From the NCBI RefSeq assembly GCF_001426225.1, contig NZ_LMRT01000014.1, forward strand, positions 1,004,327-1,068,326: DNA of 64,000 nt, given 5' to 3'. The notes beneath the pieces are model-generated. The model saw nothing but the letters and a program-made list of their open reading frames with translations, was not told the DNA's origin and did no database searches. A program made the position numbers and the translations under genes. Shown here one piece after another: positions 44,329 through 53,682 of this stretch; position 1 is the stretch's first letter; each line of letters begins with the position of its first letter. Source of the stretch: Allobosea sp. Leaf344 (GTDB lineage: Bacteria; Pseudomonadota; Alphaproteobacteria; Rhizobiales; Beijerinckiaceae).

Positions 44329-44411
44329 CCTTCCTGCACGGGGAGATCGGCAAAGAGCCGCCACTGATGCACCCCGCCGGGAATCGCCCGGCGGGAGCGC
44401 CGCGGGAGCCT

Positions 44412-45173
44412 TCAGCCGCGGCCGACGAACGGCATTTTCGAGGCCATCACCGTCATGAACTGCACATTGGCTTCGATCGGCAGGCTGGCCATGTGCAGCA
44501 CCGAGGTGGCGACATGGTTCACATCCATCACCGCCTCGACCTTGATCGAGCCATCGGCCTGCTGCACGCCCTGCGTCATGCGCTGCGCCATCTCGGTCAG
44601 CGCGTTGCCGATATCGATCTGGCCGACCGCGATGTCGTATTTGCGCCCGTCCAGCGAGGAGGTCTTGGTCAGGCCGGTGATGGCGTGCTTGGTCGCGGTA
44701 TAGGCGACGGAGTTCGGACGCGGCGCATAGGCCGAGATCGAGCCGTTGTTGATGATGCGGCCGCCGCGCGGCTCCTGCGCCTTCATGATCTTGAACGCCT
44801 CCTGCGTACACAGGAAGGGCCCGGTGAGGTTGGTGTTCACCACCGCCTGCCACTGCGCGAGCGAGAGATCCTCCAGCATGATCGAGCCTGGCGCGTTGAC
44901 GCCGGCATTGTTGAACAGCACGTCGAGCCGGCCGAAGGCCTCCTTGGTCCGCGCGAACAGCGCCTGCACCGATCCCTGGTCGGTCACGTCGGTCGGCACC
45001 GCCAGCGCCTGGCCCGCCGCCGCGCCGGACAGGCCGATCGTTTCCTCCAGCGCCTCGGCCCGGCGCCCGGCCAGCACGGTGCGATAGCCGTCCTTCAGGA
45101 AGTGCAGCGCCACCGCGCGGCCGACGCCCGATCCCGCGCCGGTGATGATAGCGACCTTGTTGTGCCCAGCCAT
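44412..45173 (-). CDS. short-chain dehydrogenase/reductase (SDR)
   Basis: A 253-residue classical SDR. The cofactor site is [10 protein letters not shown], the DVTDQGS loop contacts the adenine, NNAGVNAPG is conserved, and YTATKHA carries the catalytic YxxxK with the serine in [10 protein letters not shown]. It lies in the minus-strand run between MCC beta and MCC alpha genes. A role in branched-chain acid metabolism is possible from the context but not shown by the sequence. Confidence 0.88.
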   Translation of the reverse strand: MAGHNKVAIITGAGSGVGRAVALHFLKDGYRTVLAGRRAEALEETIGLSGAAAGQALAVPTDVTDQGSVQALFARTKEAFGRLDVLFNNAGVNAPGSIMLEDLSLAQWQAVVNTNLTGPFLCTQEAFKIMKAQEPRGGRIINNGSISAYAPRPNSVAYTATKHAITGLTKTSSLDGRKYDIAVGQIDIGNALTEMAQRMTQGVQQADGSIKVEAVMDVNHVATSVLHMASLPIEANVQFMTVMASKMPFVGRG

Positions 45174-45340
45174 GCGTTGTCCTCGTTGGTGATCGGCTTT
45201 TGCCTAAACCGTTTGAAATAACGGGACGACCATAGCAGCGCCCGCCGCAGGCTGAACAGCCGCCAGCGCAGTGCGGCCTTGCTCGCCGCAGGACATCATG
45301 CGCGCGCCGGCGCGGGCGGGCTGCGCCGACGCTGCCCTAA

Positions 45341-45778
45341 TCACCGCAGCGGGACTTCGCCGCTCTCCTCGCCGTCCCAGTAATGGATGCGCTCGGCGCT
45401 GACCTTCAGCATCACCATGCCGGGCGTCTCGATCCCCTGCGGGAACCAACGCTCGAGATCCTCCACCCAATGCTCGGCGAAGGCGGCCTTGTCGCGGATT
45501 ACCTGTGCGCGCCCGGCGATGTGGATGAAGATGCCGGGCTTGCCCAGCAGGCTCTTGGCGCCGGAGAATCCGAGGCCGACATGCGGATCCCGGCCGATCT
45601 CGGCGATGAACCGCGCCGATTCATAGGCGAAGAACCAGGAATCGCCGTCGTAATCGACGTCGCGATTATTGCTCATCGGGCGGCCGGCGAGCCCGCCGGT
45701 CTCGCTCTTCGTCGACAGCATGCAGAAATCGATGTCGCGCATCTCCTCGGAGATGTCGCTGAGGCTCATATCGGCCAT
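45341..45778 (-). CDS. pyridoxamine 5'-phosphate oxidase-like flavin protein
   Basis: A 145-residue split-barrel protein of the pyridoxamine phosphate oxidase-like family (general stress protein 26 type), which may bind FMN or F420. Typical parts are the helical N-terminus MRDIDFCMLST, the RPMSNN loop, DGDSWFFAYESARFIAEI and GKPGIFIHIAGRAQVIRD. True PdxH residues for pyridoxine are not seen. It lies alone between the SDR and MCC beta genes. Role not known; binding of FMN or a related flavin is likely. Confidence 0.8.
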   Translation of the reverse strand: MADMSLSDISEEMRDIDFCMLSTKSETGGLAGRPMSNNRDVDYDGDSWFFAYESARFIAEIGRDPHVGLGFSGAKSLLGKPGIFIHIAGRAQVIRDKAAFAEHWVEDLERWFPQGIETPGMVMLKVSAERIHYWDGEESGEVPLR

Positions 45779-45868
45779 GGCTGGTCCTGGGGCTGGAGGC
45801 GACGCTCGCCGTCGCGCGTCCCAACCGAATGCCGCAGGCGGCTTTCGGTTCCGCAGGCCGGCGCCGCC

Positions 45869-47476
45869 TCACATGCGGAAGACGCCGAAGCGCGTCGCCG
45901 GGATCTCGGCGTTGAGGCAGGCGGAAAAGGCGAGCGCCAGCACGCGCCGGGTCTCGGATGGCAGGATGATGCCATCGTCCCAGAGCCGGGCGGTGGCATG
46001 GTAGGGCGAGCCCTCCTCCTCGTATTTCGAGCGGATCGGCGCCTTGAACGCCTCCTCCTCCTCGGCCGACCAGCTCTGGCCGTCGCCCTCAATATTGTCG
46101 CGGCGCACCGTGGCGAGCACGCTCGCCGCCTGCTCGCCGCCCATCACCGAAATCCGCGAATTCGGCCAGGTGAACAGGAAGCGCGGCGAATAGGCCCGGC
46201 CGCACATCCCGTAATTGCCGGCGCCGAAGGAGCCGCCGACCAGCAGCGTGATCTTCGGCACCCGGGCCGAGGCGACCGCGGTGACCAGCTTGGCCCCGTC
46301 CTTGGCGATGCCGCGCGTCTCGAAATCACGGCCGACCATGAAGCCGGTGATGTTCTGCAGGAAGAGCAGCGGGATCCGCCGCTGGCAGCAGAGCTCGATG
46401 AAATGCGCGCCCTTGAGCGCGCTCTCCGAGAAGAGAATGCCGTTATTGGCGATGATGCCGATCGGCATGCCGTGCAGCCGGGCGAAGCCGGTGATCAGCG
46501 TCGTGCCGTAGAGCTTCTTGAACTCGTCGAATTCCGAGCCGTCGACCAGCCGGGCGATCACTTCCCGGATGTCGTATTGCTTCTTGAGATCGGTCGGGAC
46601 GACCGCCTCCAGCTCCTCCACCGGATAGAGCGGTTCGACCGGCTCGGCGATGTCGAGCTCCGGCTGCTTGACGCTGTTGAGATTGGCGGCGATCCGCCGG
46701 GCGATCGCCAGCGCATGGGTGTCGTCGCCGGCATAATGGTCGGCGACGCCGGAGAGCCTGGCATGGACGTCGGCCCCGCCCAGATCCTCGGCGCTGACCA
46801 CCTCGCCCGTCGCCGCCTTCACCAGAGGCGGGCCGCCGAGGAAGATCGTGCCCTGCCGGCGCACGATGACGGTCTCGTCCGACATCGCCGGCACATAGGC
46901 TCCGCCGGCGGTGCAGGAGCCCATCACCACCGCGATTTGCGGGATGCCCTCGGCCGAGAGCGTCGCCTGATTGTAGAAGATCCGGCCGAAATGCTCGCGA
47001 TCGGGAAACACCTCGGTCTGGTGCGGCAGGTTGGCCCCGCCGGAATCGACGAGATAGATGCAGGGCAGCCGGTTCTCGCGGGCGATTTCCTGCGCCCGCA
47101 GATGCTTCTTCACCGTCATTGGGTAATAGGTGCCGCCCTTGATCGTCGCATCGTTGCAGACGATCATGCATTCGCGCCCGGCGACGCGGCCGATGCCGGC
47201 GATCATGCCGGCACCATGGACATCCCCCTCATAGAGGCCGAAGGCGGCGAGCGCGCCGATCTCGAGGAAGGCCGAGCCCGGATCGAGAAGGCGCAGCACC
47301 CGCTCGCGCGGCAGCAGCTTGCCCCGCGCGGTGTGGCGCTCGCGCGATCTGGCGTTCCCGCCGCGCGCGGCGACGGCACGGCGCTCCTCCAGCTCGGCCC
47401 GCAGCCCGGCCCAGGCCGCCGCATTCGCCTGGATGTCGGCCGATGTCAGATCGACCTTGCTCTCGATGACCGGCAT
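45869..47476 (-). CDS. methylcrotonyl-CoA carboxylase beta subunit (carboxyltransferase)
   Basis: A 535-residue carboxyltransferase that moves carboxyl from biotin to the acyl-CoA. The crotonase-like fold shows [56 protein letters not shown] and, in the C-terminal half, [13 protein letters not shown] and [22 protein letters not shown]. The GGTYYP and SGGANLPHQ segments are typical of methylcrotonyl- rather than propionyl-CoA carboxylases. It is 2.3 kb from the alpha subunit on the same strand, with SDR, CDF-like and flavin genes between them. Confidence 0.9.
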   Translation of the reverse strand: MPVIESKVDLTSADIQANAAAWAGLRAELEERRAVAARGGNARSRERHTARGKLLPRERVLRLLDPGSAFLEIGALAAFGLYEGDVHGAGMIAGIGRVAGRECMIVCNDATIKGGTYYPMTVKKHLRAQEIARENRLPCIYLVDSGGANLPHQTEVFPDREHFGRIFYNQATLSAEGIPQIAVVMGSCTAGGAYVPAMSDETVIVRRQGTIFLGGPPLVKAATGEVVSAEDLGGADVHARLSGVADHYAGDDTHALAIARRIAANLNSVKQPELDIAEPVEPLYPVEELEAVVPTDLKKQYDIREVIARLVDGSEFDEFKKLYGTTLITGFARLHGMPIGIIANNGILFSESALKGAHFIELCCQRRIPLLFLQNITGFMVGRDFETRGIAKDGAKLVTAVASARVPKITLLVGGSFGAGNYGMCGRAYSPRFLFTWPNSRISVMGGEQAASVLATVRRDNIEGDGQSWSAEEEEAFKAPIRSKYEEEGSPYHATARLWDDGIILPSETRRVLALAFSACLNAEIPATRFGVFRM

Positions 47477-47545
47477 GTCGCGCCCTTTGCTGCAACCCGT
47501 TTGCGCAGGGTTATGGACCGCCGCCCCGGCGCTGCCAACAGGGGC

Positions 47546-48247
47546 TCATGCCAAGACGGTGGGCCCAAAGATGCGCTCGAACTGCGCCCGCAGCACCGCA
47601 TCCACCTCCGGCATGGTGATCGGCAGGCCGAGATCGACCAGCGAGGTCATGCCCTGGTCGCTGACCCCGCAGGGGACGATGCCGTCGAAATGCCCGAGAT
47701 CGGGCTCGACATTCAGCGAGATGCCGTGGAACGAGACCCAGCGCCGGACGCGAATGCCGATCGCGGCGATCTTGTCCTCAGCGCCCTCGCCCTTGTCGGG
47801 CCGCCGCACCCAGACGCCGACCCGGTCCTCGCGCCGCTCGCCGCGGATGTTCATCGCCGCCAGCGTGCCGATCAGCCAGGCTTCCAGGGCCGCGACGAAG
47901 CGCCGGAGATCCGGATCGCGCCGCTTCAGATCGAGCATGACATAGGCCACGCGCTGCCCCGGCCCGTGATAGGTGAACTGCCCGCCCCGGCCGCTGCGAT
48001 GCACGGGGAAACGCTCCGGCGCGACCAGATCCTCGTCCCGCGCCGAGGTCCCCGCCGTATAGAGCGGCGGATGCTCGACCAACCAGACGCGTTCCGCGGC
48101 CAGGCCGTCTGCGATCAGCGCCGCCCGGCGCTCCATCTCGGCCACGGCCGCCTCATAGCCCGTGAGGCCCGGCTCCACGACCCATTCGACCGGCTCGGAG
48201 CCGGGCTGCGGCCAGAACATTTCGGCCAGCGTCTCGCGCGTCTTCAC
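47546..48247 (-). CDS. lipB: octanoyltransferase LipB
   Basis: A 233-residue enzyme that transfers octanoyl from acyl carrier protein to lipoyl domains. Family motifs are [51 protein letters not shown] with the catalytic K159, and [12 protein letters not shown] with the acyl-accepting cysteine C193. It is divergent from the FliN-like gene across 113 bp. Length is typical. Confidence 0.95.
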   Translation of the reverse strand: MKTRETLAEMFWPQPGSEPVEWVVEPGLTGYEAAVAEMERRAALIADGLAAERVWLVEHPPLYTAGTSARDEDLVAPERFPVHRSGRGGQFTYHGPGQRVAYVMLDLKRRDPDLRRFVAALEAWLIGTLAAMNIRGERREDRVGVWVRRPDKGEGAEDKIAAIGIRVRRWVSFHGISLNVEPDLGHFDGIVPCGVSDQGMTSLVDLGLPITMPEVDAVLRAQFERIFGPTVLA

Positions 48248-48360
48248 CTTGCCTTAACCCTGTTTCGCCAAGCATCGAGCACCGGCCCCATCCCCTGATG
48301 AGCCGGCTGCGGTTCCTGCGCCGAAAGGCGCGGCCGGGCAAGCGGCAAGGCCGGGACGGC

Positions 48361-48669
48361 ATGACGGCGCAGGATGCGCAGGACGACGCTGGAGAGTTGA
48401 TTGTGAAGGCCGATCTCGATCTCGTTCCCGTCGAATTGACCGTCGTGCTGGGCCAGGCCCGGATGCCGATCTACAAATTGCTGCGCATGGGCCGCGGCGC
48501 CATCATCGAGCTCAACGCCACCGAGACCGACGAGGTCCAGATCCTCGCCAACAACCACCCCTTCGCCAAGGGCAATGTCGTCGTCGCCGGCTCGCGCATC
48601 TCCGTGGAGATCACCGAGATGCTGAAGCGCCCGAACGTCTACACCCTGCAGACCGTCGCGGCGGCCTGA
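48361..48669 (+). CDS. lone FliN/SpoA-type flagellar motor switch-like protein
   Basis: A 102-residue SpoA (surface presentation of antigens) domain protein. The core motif VPVELTVVLGQARMPIYKLLRMGRGAIIEL and KGNVVVAGSRISVEITEM match the FliN C-ring module. The ATG at 48361 gives a compact protein with an acidic start; an upstream frame to 48298 would add a basic stretch. No other flagellar genes are in the window. It may be an extra copy or a stray part of a flagellar set located elsewhere. Confidence 0.82.
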   Translation: MTAQDAQDDAGELIVKADLDLVPVELTVVLGQARMPIYKLLRMGRGAIIELNATETDEVQILANNHPFAKGNVVVAGSRISVEITEMLKRPNVYTLQTVAAA

Positions 48670-48801
48670 GCGCGACGCGGCGGAGCCTTTGCGACAATCC
48701 CGTCGCAAACTTCATCTCCGGACTTGTGGCGGCGAAAGCGATTTGCTAGACCCGCGCCGCTCCAGAGATCACCGCGACAGCGCGGACCTGCTGTAGCCGC
48801 T

Positions 48802-48886
48802 GCGGTCATGGCGGAATTGGTAGACGCACTACCTTGAGGTGGTAGCGGGGAGACCCGTGGAGGTTCGAGTCCTCTTGACCGCACCA
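48802..48886 (+). tRNA. tRNA-Leu (GAG)
   Basis: An 85-nt type II tRNA with acceptor arms GCGGTCA and TGACCGC, the long variable arm typical of leucine tRNA, anticodon loop TTGAGGT giving anticodon GAG, and an encoded ACCA end. It reads CTC codons. A strong terminator follows at 48908. Confidence 0.95.
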
Positions 48887-48907
48887 GTTTTGGGTGCAGA
48901 CCCGCAG

Positions 48908-48934
48908 ACGGCGGCCCTCACGGGTCGCCGTTTT
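48908..48934 (+). terminator. rho-independent terminator of tRNA-Leu
   Basis: ACGGCGGCCC and GGGTCGCCGT (48908-48917, 48922-48931) pair along all 10 positions, one as G-T, around a TCAC loop, followed by TTTT. It lies 22 nt after the tRNA end. Confidence 0.88.
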
Positions 48935-49040
48935 GCTTTGTGGCCGGGCGCTGCCGTCTCCGTCTCGTCATGCTGCGTTGCAAGAAGCCGGCTTGGCTGA
49001 CACAAGACCTTGCGCCCCCTCGAATCGCGGAGCCGGACCG

Positions 49041-50447
49041 ATGAGCGACATCGAACACGTGCCCGACGAACGGCTCGGGCGCCCGATCCGCGACGAGACC
49101 GGGGCCTTCGATACCGCCCTGGTCGAGCAGGTCTCGCAGGCGCTCGCCCTCTCCGATCTGACGACGCTGCGGGCGGTCGTCGCCGACATGCACGAGGCCG
49201 ATCTCGGCGCGCTGCTCGAGGCGCTCGACCCCGAGGAGCGGCCGCGGCTGATCTCGGTGCTCGGCTCGGATTTCGACTTCACCGCGCTGACCGAGGTCGA
49301 TGATTCCGTCCGCGAGGAGATTCTGGAGGAGCTCTCGGCCGAGACGGTGGCCGAGGGCGTGCGCGATCTCGACACCGACGACGCGGTCTACATCCTCGAG
49401 GATCTCGACGAGGCCGACAAGCAGGAGGTGCTGGACCGGCTGACGCCGACCGAGCGAATCGCGCTGCAGAAGGGCCTCGACTATCCCGAGGGCAGCGCCG
49501 GCCGCCGCATGCAGAGCGAGGTGGTGGCGGTGCCGGCCTTCTGGACCGTCGGCCAGACCATCGACTATCTCCGCGACACCCGCGACGTGCCCGATCGCTT
49601 CTTCGAGATCTTCGTCGCCGACCCCTCGCATCATTTCGTCGGCACCGTCCGGCTCGACCGCCTGCTGCGCACCAAGCGCCCGGTGATGGTGTCGGAGCTG
49701 GTCGAGGAGGACAACCGCGCGGTCAAGGCGACGGAGGAGATCGAGGACGTGGCGCGCATGTTCCAGCGCTACAACCTGATCGCCGCCCCGGTGCTCGACG
49801 ATGACGGTCGGCTGGTCGGCGTCCTCACCATCGACGACATCGTCGACGTGATCGAGGAGGCCGCCGATGACGACGTCAAGCAGCTCGGCGGCGTCGACGC
49901 CGATGAGGAGCTGTCGGACACAGTCGCGCGGATTTCGCGCAGCCGTTTCCGCTGGCTGTTCGTGAACCTCGTCACCGCCTTCCTCGCCGCCTCTGTGATG
50001 AGCCTGTTCGAGGCGCAGCTCTCGCAGCTGGTCGCCCTGGCGATCCTGGCGCCGATCGTCGCCAGCCAGGGCGGCAATGCCGCGACGCAGACGATGACCG
50101 TCACCGTGCGCGCTCTGGCGACCCAGGAACTCGGCGCCTGGAACATCCGCCGCTTCTTCACCCGCGAGCTGATCGTCGCGCTGATGAACGGCTTCGCCTT
50201 CGCACTGATCACCGGCGTGGTCGCGATGCTGTGGTTCGGCAATACCGGGCTCGGTCTGGTCATCGGCCTGGCCATGGTGATCAACCTGGTCGCGGGCGCG
50301 GTCGCCGGCGTGACGATCCCCGTGCTGCTCGACCGTTCCGGCATCGACCCCGCGGTCTCGTCGGGGACCTTCGTCACCACGGTGACCGATGTCGTCGGCT
50401 TCTTCGCCTTCCTCGGCACGGCGACCGTGCTTCTGAACCTGCATTGA
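49041..50447 (+). CDS. mgtE: magnesium transporter MgtE
   Basis: A 468-residue magnesium channel. An N-terminal superhelical domain (about residues 20-150, ending in the YPEGSAGRRMQSEV segment) is followed by two CBS domains (about 155-280, with RYNLIAAPVLDDDGRLVGVLTIDDIVDV) and five membrane helices from about 310 with LAPIVASQGGNAATQTMTVTVRAL forming the pore. The N and CBS domains sense cytoplasmic magnesium and close the channel. No M-box riboswitch was seen in the 154 bp upstream. Confidence 0.95.
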   Translation: MSDIEHVPDERLGRPIRDETGAFDTALVEQVSQALALSDLTTLRAVVADMHEADLGALLEALDPEERPRLISVLGSDFDFTALTEVDDSVREEILEELSAETVAEGVRDLDTDDAVYILEDLDEADKQEVLDRLTPTERIALQKGLDYPEGSAGRRMQSEVVAVPAFWTVGQTIDYLRDTRDVPDRFFEIFVADPSHHFVGTVRLDRLLRTKRPVMVSELVEEDNRAVKATEEIEDVARMFQRYNLIAAPVLDDDGRLVGVLTIDDIVDVIEEAADDDVKQLGGVDADEELSDTVARISRSRFRWLFVNLVTAFLAASVMSLFEAQLSQLVALAILAPIVASQGGNAATQTMTVTVRALATQELGAWNIRRFFTRELIVALMNGFAFALITGVVAMLWFGNTGLGLVIGLAMVINLVAGAVAGVTIPVLLDRSGIDPAVSSGTFVTTVTDVVGFFAFLGTATVLLNLH

Positions 50448-50507
50448 GCGCGACGAAAATCGGTAACGTAAACCGGCCGTCAAGTTTTCTCCGCAATCTT
50501 CACGGAT

Positions 50508-51425
50508 ATGCGTTCAGGTCTCATGGTCACATCCCTTTTCAAACTCGCGATCACCGCTGCCGTCGTCGCGAGTTTCGGCGGCTGCGTGGCGCTGGACAAT
50601 TACCCGCAGAAGGGTGACGCACGCCCGCATCCCGGCGTCGCGGCGGCCCATCGCTACCCCGTTCACGGCATCGACATCTCGCGCTGGCAGGGCGAGATCG
50701 ACTGGGCTTCGGTCAAGGCCGCCGGCACGCGCTTCGTCTTCATGAAGGCGACCGAGGGCGGCGACCACATCGACCCCTCCTTCCTGCGCAATTGGGAAGG
50801 CGCGCGCCGCGCCGGCATCCCCCGCGGCGCCTATCACTTCGTGTTCTGGTGCCGTCCGGCGCATGAGCAGGCGGTCTGGTTCAAGCAGCACATCCCCAAT
50901 GATCCCGATGCGCTGCCGCCGGTGCTCGACGTGGAGTGGAACGGCCATTCCCGCACCTGCCCGCAGAAGATCGACCGGGCGCTGGCGCTGGAGAAGATCC
51001 AGCTGATGCTGACCGAGCTCGAGCAGCTCACCGGCAAGAAGCCGGTGATCTACACCGACATCACCTTCCACAAGGACGTGCTGGAGGGGCAGTTCAACGA
51101 CTACCCCTATTGGATCCGCTCGACGGCCGCCCTGCCGGAGACGCGCTACAACAACCGGCCCTGGGCCTTCTGGCAGTTCACCACCACCGGCCGCATCCCC
51201 GGCATCCGCGGCGATGTCGACCGCAACGCCTTCTTCGGCAGCGAGGAGCAGTTCCAGGGCTGGATGCGCGGCGATTTCGATGCCGGCACCCGCAGCTGGC
51301 GCCGCCGCGCCCCGCAGCCCGCACCGGCGCCGGCCGCGCCGCCGCCCGTCGCGCTCATTCCCGGCAGCGCCGCCCCCGTCCCCGCCTCGCTGCAGGCCAG
51401 CGGAGCCCAGCCGGAGGAAGGTTAA
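50508..51425 (+). CDS. GH25 lysozyme, possible lipoprotein (copy 1)
   Basis: A 305-residue secreted muramidase of GH25. The signal region (to residue 26) ends in SFGGC, a weak lipobox, so it may be lipid-anchored. The catalytic domain has GIDISRWQGEIDW, KATEGGDHID, RGAYHFVFW, PPVLDVEW with the active acidic pair, KKPVIYTD and FWQFTTTGRIPG, all typical of GH25. A proline/alanine-rich tail of about 40 residues follows. An in-frame ATG at 50523 is an alternative start. The next gene is a close paralog. Confidence 0.9.
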   Translation: MRSGLMVTSLFKLAITAAVVASFGGCVALDNYPQKGDARPHPGVAAAHRYPVHGIDISRWQGEIDWASVKAAGTRFVFMKATEGGDHIDPSFLRNWEGARRAGIPRGAYHFVFWCRPAHEQAVWFKQHIPNDPDALPPVLDVEWNGHSRTCPQKIDRALALEKIQLMLTELEQLTGKKPVIYTDITFHKDVLEGQFNDYPYWIRSTAALPETRYNNRPWAFWQFTTTGRIPGIRGDVDRNAFFGSEEQFQGWMRGDFDAGTRSWRRRAPQPAPAPAAPPPVALIPGSAAPVPASLQASGAQPEEG

Positions 51426-51454
51426 ACCCGGGCGGCCTTTGCCGCCTCTGGGTT
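51425..51454 (+). terminator. hairpin just after GH25 copy 1
   Basis: AACCC-G-GGCGGC (51425-51436) pairs with GCCGCC-TCT-GGGTT (51441-51454) around a CTTT loop, beginning at the last base of the stop codon. No clear T-run follows. It may end part of the transcripts, separating the two copies. Confidence 0.4.
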
Positions 51455-51544
51455 AACCAAGGCTGAATCCGACATCCTCAATCCTGGCGATGCTAAGGGG
51501 GCCTTAACTCTCAGGCCCCAATCAGGATGGTGAAGGAGGGGCGC

Positions 51545-52468
51545 ATGCCGGAACTCACCACCATCCTCTCGCGTCTGGCCGGCCGCATCATGGCCGGCGG
51601 GCTGCTGATCGCCCTGACGACGCCCGCTTTCGCGCTCTATCCGAAGAAGAGCGACGCCGACCCGCATCACGGCGTGCGCGACGCCAGGCGCAAGGCGATC
51701 CAGGGCATCGACGTCTCGCGCTGGCAGGGCGAGATCGACTGGGCCAAGGTCAAGGACGCCGGCACCCGCTTCGCCTTCATCAAGGCGACGGAAGGCGGCG
51801 ACCATCTCGACCCCAATTTCCGGCGCAACTGGGCCGAGGCCCGCAAGGCCGGCGTGCCCCGAGGCGCCTATCATTTCGTCTGGTGGTGCCGCCCGGCCAA
51901 GGACCAGGTCCGCTGGATCAAGAAGCACATCCCGCGCGACGCCGATGCCCTGCCGCCGGTGCTCGATGTCGAATGGCAGAATAATTCGCAATGTGACCGC
52001 AAGATCTCGAAGGAGCTGGCGCTGGCCAAGATCCGCGAGATGCTGAAGGGGCTGCACGAGCATACCGGCAAGAAGCCGATCATCTACACCGACATCAACT
52101 TCCACGAGGATGTGCTGGAGGGCGAGTTCAACGACTACCCCTATTGGCTGCGCTCGACCGCGGCGCCGCTGCGCCATCGCTACCAGCGCGCGAAATGGGA
52201 GTTCTGGCAGTTCACCACCACCGGCCGCGTGCCCGGCATCACCGGGGATGTCGACCGCAACGCGTTCTTCGGCTCCGAAAGCGAATTCACCGCCTGGCGC
52301 GAAGGCCGTTTCGAGATCGGCAGCCGGACCTGGCGCGGCGGCAGCAAGGTCGCCGGCAGCAAGGCCCCCGCCACCTCGGCCGGCTCGCGCGCGCCGAAAG
52401 CGGCCGGTGGCGTCGCCCTGCGCCCCCCGCCACGGCCGGAGAAGCAGCGCACGGCACATAACGACTGA
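51545..52468 (+). CDS. GH25 lysozyme (copy 2, tandem paralog)
   Basis: A 307-residue secreted GH25 muramidase highly similar to copy 1 through the whole catalytic domain (GIDVSRWQGEIDWAKVK, PPVLDVEW, FWQFTTTGRVPG). Its signal peptide ends AFA and lacks the cysteine, so this copy is free in the periplasm or secreted. A 60-residue lysine- and alanine-rich tail follows. The ATG at 51545 is preceded by AAGGAGG at ideal spacing; an ATG at 51527 is the alternative. A TTAA-N7-TGAA box, one mismatch from a CtrA site, lies at 51453-51467. Confidence 0.92.
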   Translation: MPELTTILSRLAGRIMAGGLLIALTTPAFALYPKKSDADPHHGVRDARRKAIQGIDVSRWQGEIDWAKVKDAGTRFAFIKATEGGDHLDPNFRRNWAEARKAGVPRGAYHFVWWCRPAKDQVRWIKKHIPRDADALPPVLDVEWQNNSQCDRKISKELALAKIREMLKGLHEHTGKKPIIYTDINFHEDVLEGEFNDYPYWLRSTAAPLRHRYQRAKWEFWQFTTTGRVPGITGDVDRNAFFGSESEFTAWREGRFEIGSRTWRGGSKVAGSKAPATSAGSRAPKAAGGVALRPPPRPEKQRTAHND

Positions 52469-52549
52469 CGCGCCGCGGCGGCGGCCGTCATCGGAACGTC
52501 ATGTGCCGGGCGCAGGGCTCCGGCACCTGCCATCCCGCATAGCGCCGCC

Positions 52550-53560
52550 ATGCTCGCCTCGCACCAAGTCCCAGACGTGCAATCCGCGATGGGTATCGTC
52601 TGGGCCTACCGGTTCGACGCCGAGGGCACGCCCGGCCTGATCGACCGCGCCGCCATTCCCGATCTCGATCCGCGGAGCGGCTTCGTCTGGCTTCATCTCG
52701 ATCTCGTCCACAGCCGCGCCAAGGCCTGGGTCGGCGACCAGCTCTGGCTTCCGGCAGCGGCCGAGGAGGCCTTCCTCGCCACCGACACCCATCAGCGGCT
52801 CGACCATTCCGCCAATCTGGCCTGGGGGGTCACCCATGATCTGGTCCGCGATGTCGCCGCCAATTCCGACAAGGTCGGGGCGCTGCACTGGATCATCGGC
52901 GAACGCTTCCTGCTGACCGGGCGGCGCGAGGCGCTGCAATCGATCCGCCTGATCGCCGACGCGCTGAATCGCGGCGAGGAGGCGCAGAGCCCGACGGATC
53001 TGTTCGAGCAGATCCTCGAATACATCATCGACGACATCACCCATGCGATCGTTCGGCTGATGGAACAGACCGACGCGATCGAGGACCAGCTGCTCGACGA
53101 GCGTCTCGGCGAGGTGCCGCAGCGGGTCGGCAGCGTGCGCCGCACCGCGGTGCGCATCCACCGCCAGCTCAACGGGCTGCATGTGCTGTTCCGCCGCCTC
53201 GCCGACACCCATGCCAACCGCAAGGCGCCCGACGAGATGAAGGCCTTCGCCGCGCGGCTGATCCAGCGCATCGACGGGCTGCACCATGATGTCAGCGCCG
53301 TGCAGGACCGCTCGCGCCTGCTTCAGGACGAGATGAGCGCCCGTTCCGCCAGCCAGACGAACCGCCAGCTCTACACGCTGTCGATCCTGACCGCGCTGTT
53401 CCTCCCCGCCACCTTCATCACCGGCCTGTTCGGCATCAACGTCAAGGGCTTGCCCTGGGTCGAGGCCGATCTCGGCGCGCTCTTCGTCGCGCTCGCCTGC
53501 ATCGGCGCCGCCCTGCTGACGCTCGTGCTGCTGCGCTGGCGCGGCGTGGTCGGCGGCTGA
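52550..53560 (+). CDS. CorA/ZntB-family divalent cation transporter
   Basis: A 336-residue transporter of the CorA superfamily with a large N-terminal cytoplasmic domain, the long stalk helix and two C-terminal membrane helices. The pore signature is GIN in FGINVKGLPW, and LPATFITGLFGINVKGLPW is closer to the zinc-efflux ZntB type than to magnesium CorA. The ATG at 52550 is used; another lies 39 nt inside. It is 81 bp after the second lysozyme gene. Cation choice is inferred. Confidence 0.88.
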   Translation: MLASHQVPDVQSAMGIVWAYRFDAEGTPGLIDRAAIPDLDPRSGFVWLHLDLVHSRAKAWVGDQLWLPAAAEEAFLATDTHQRLDHSANLAWGVTHDLVRDVAANSDKVGALHWIIGERFLLTGRREALQSIRLIADALNRGEEAQSPTDLFEQILEYIIDDITHAIVRLMEQTDAIEDQLLDERLGEVPQRVGSVRRTAVRIHRQLNGLHVLFRRLADTHANRKAPDEMKAFAARLIQRIDGLHHDVSAVQDRSRLLQDEMSARSASQTNRQLYTLSILTALFLPATFITGLFGINVKGLPWVEADLGALFVALACIGAALLTLVLLRWRGVVGG

Positions 53561-53682
53561 GGCCGCCGCTCGCCCGCTTTCGCAAAGCCCGCCTGCGCGG
53601 TCCTGCGCGCTGACAAGCTGTCAGGGCGCGCTATAAGGGCTGAAACCGGCGCGCCCGCCGCGCCGCCAGCCGGGAGGATCTC

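Noticed and set aside
48250-48270. A TTAACC half-site upstream of the FliN-like gene as a CtrA box.
   Set aside because: Only half of the TTAA-N7-TTAA pattern is present.
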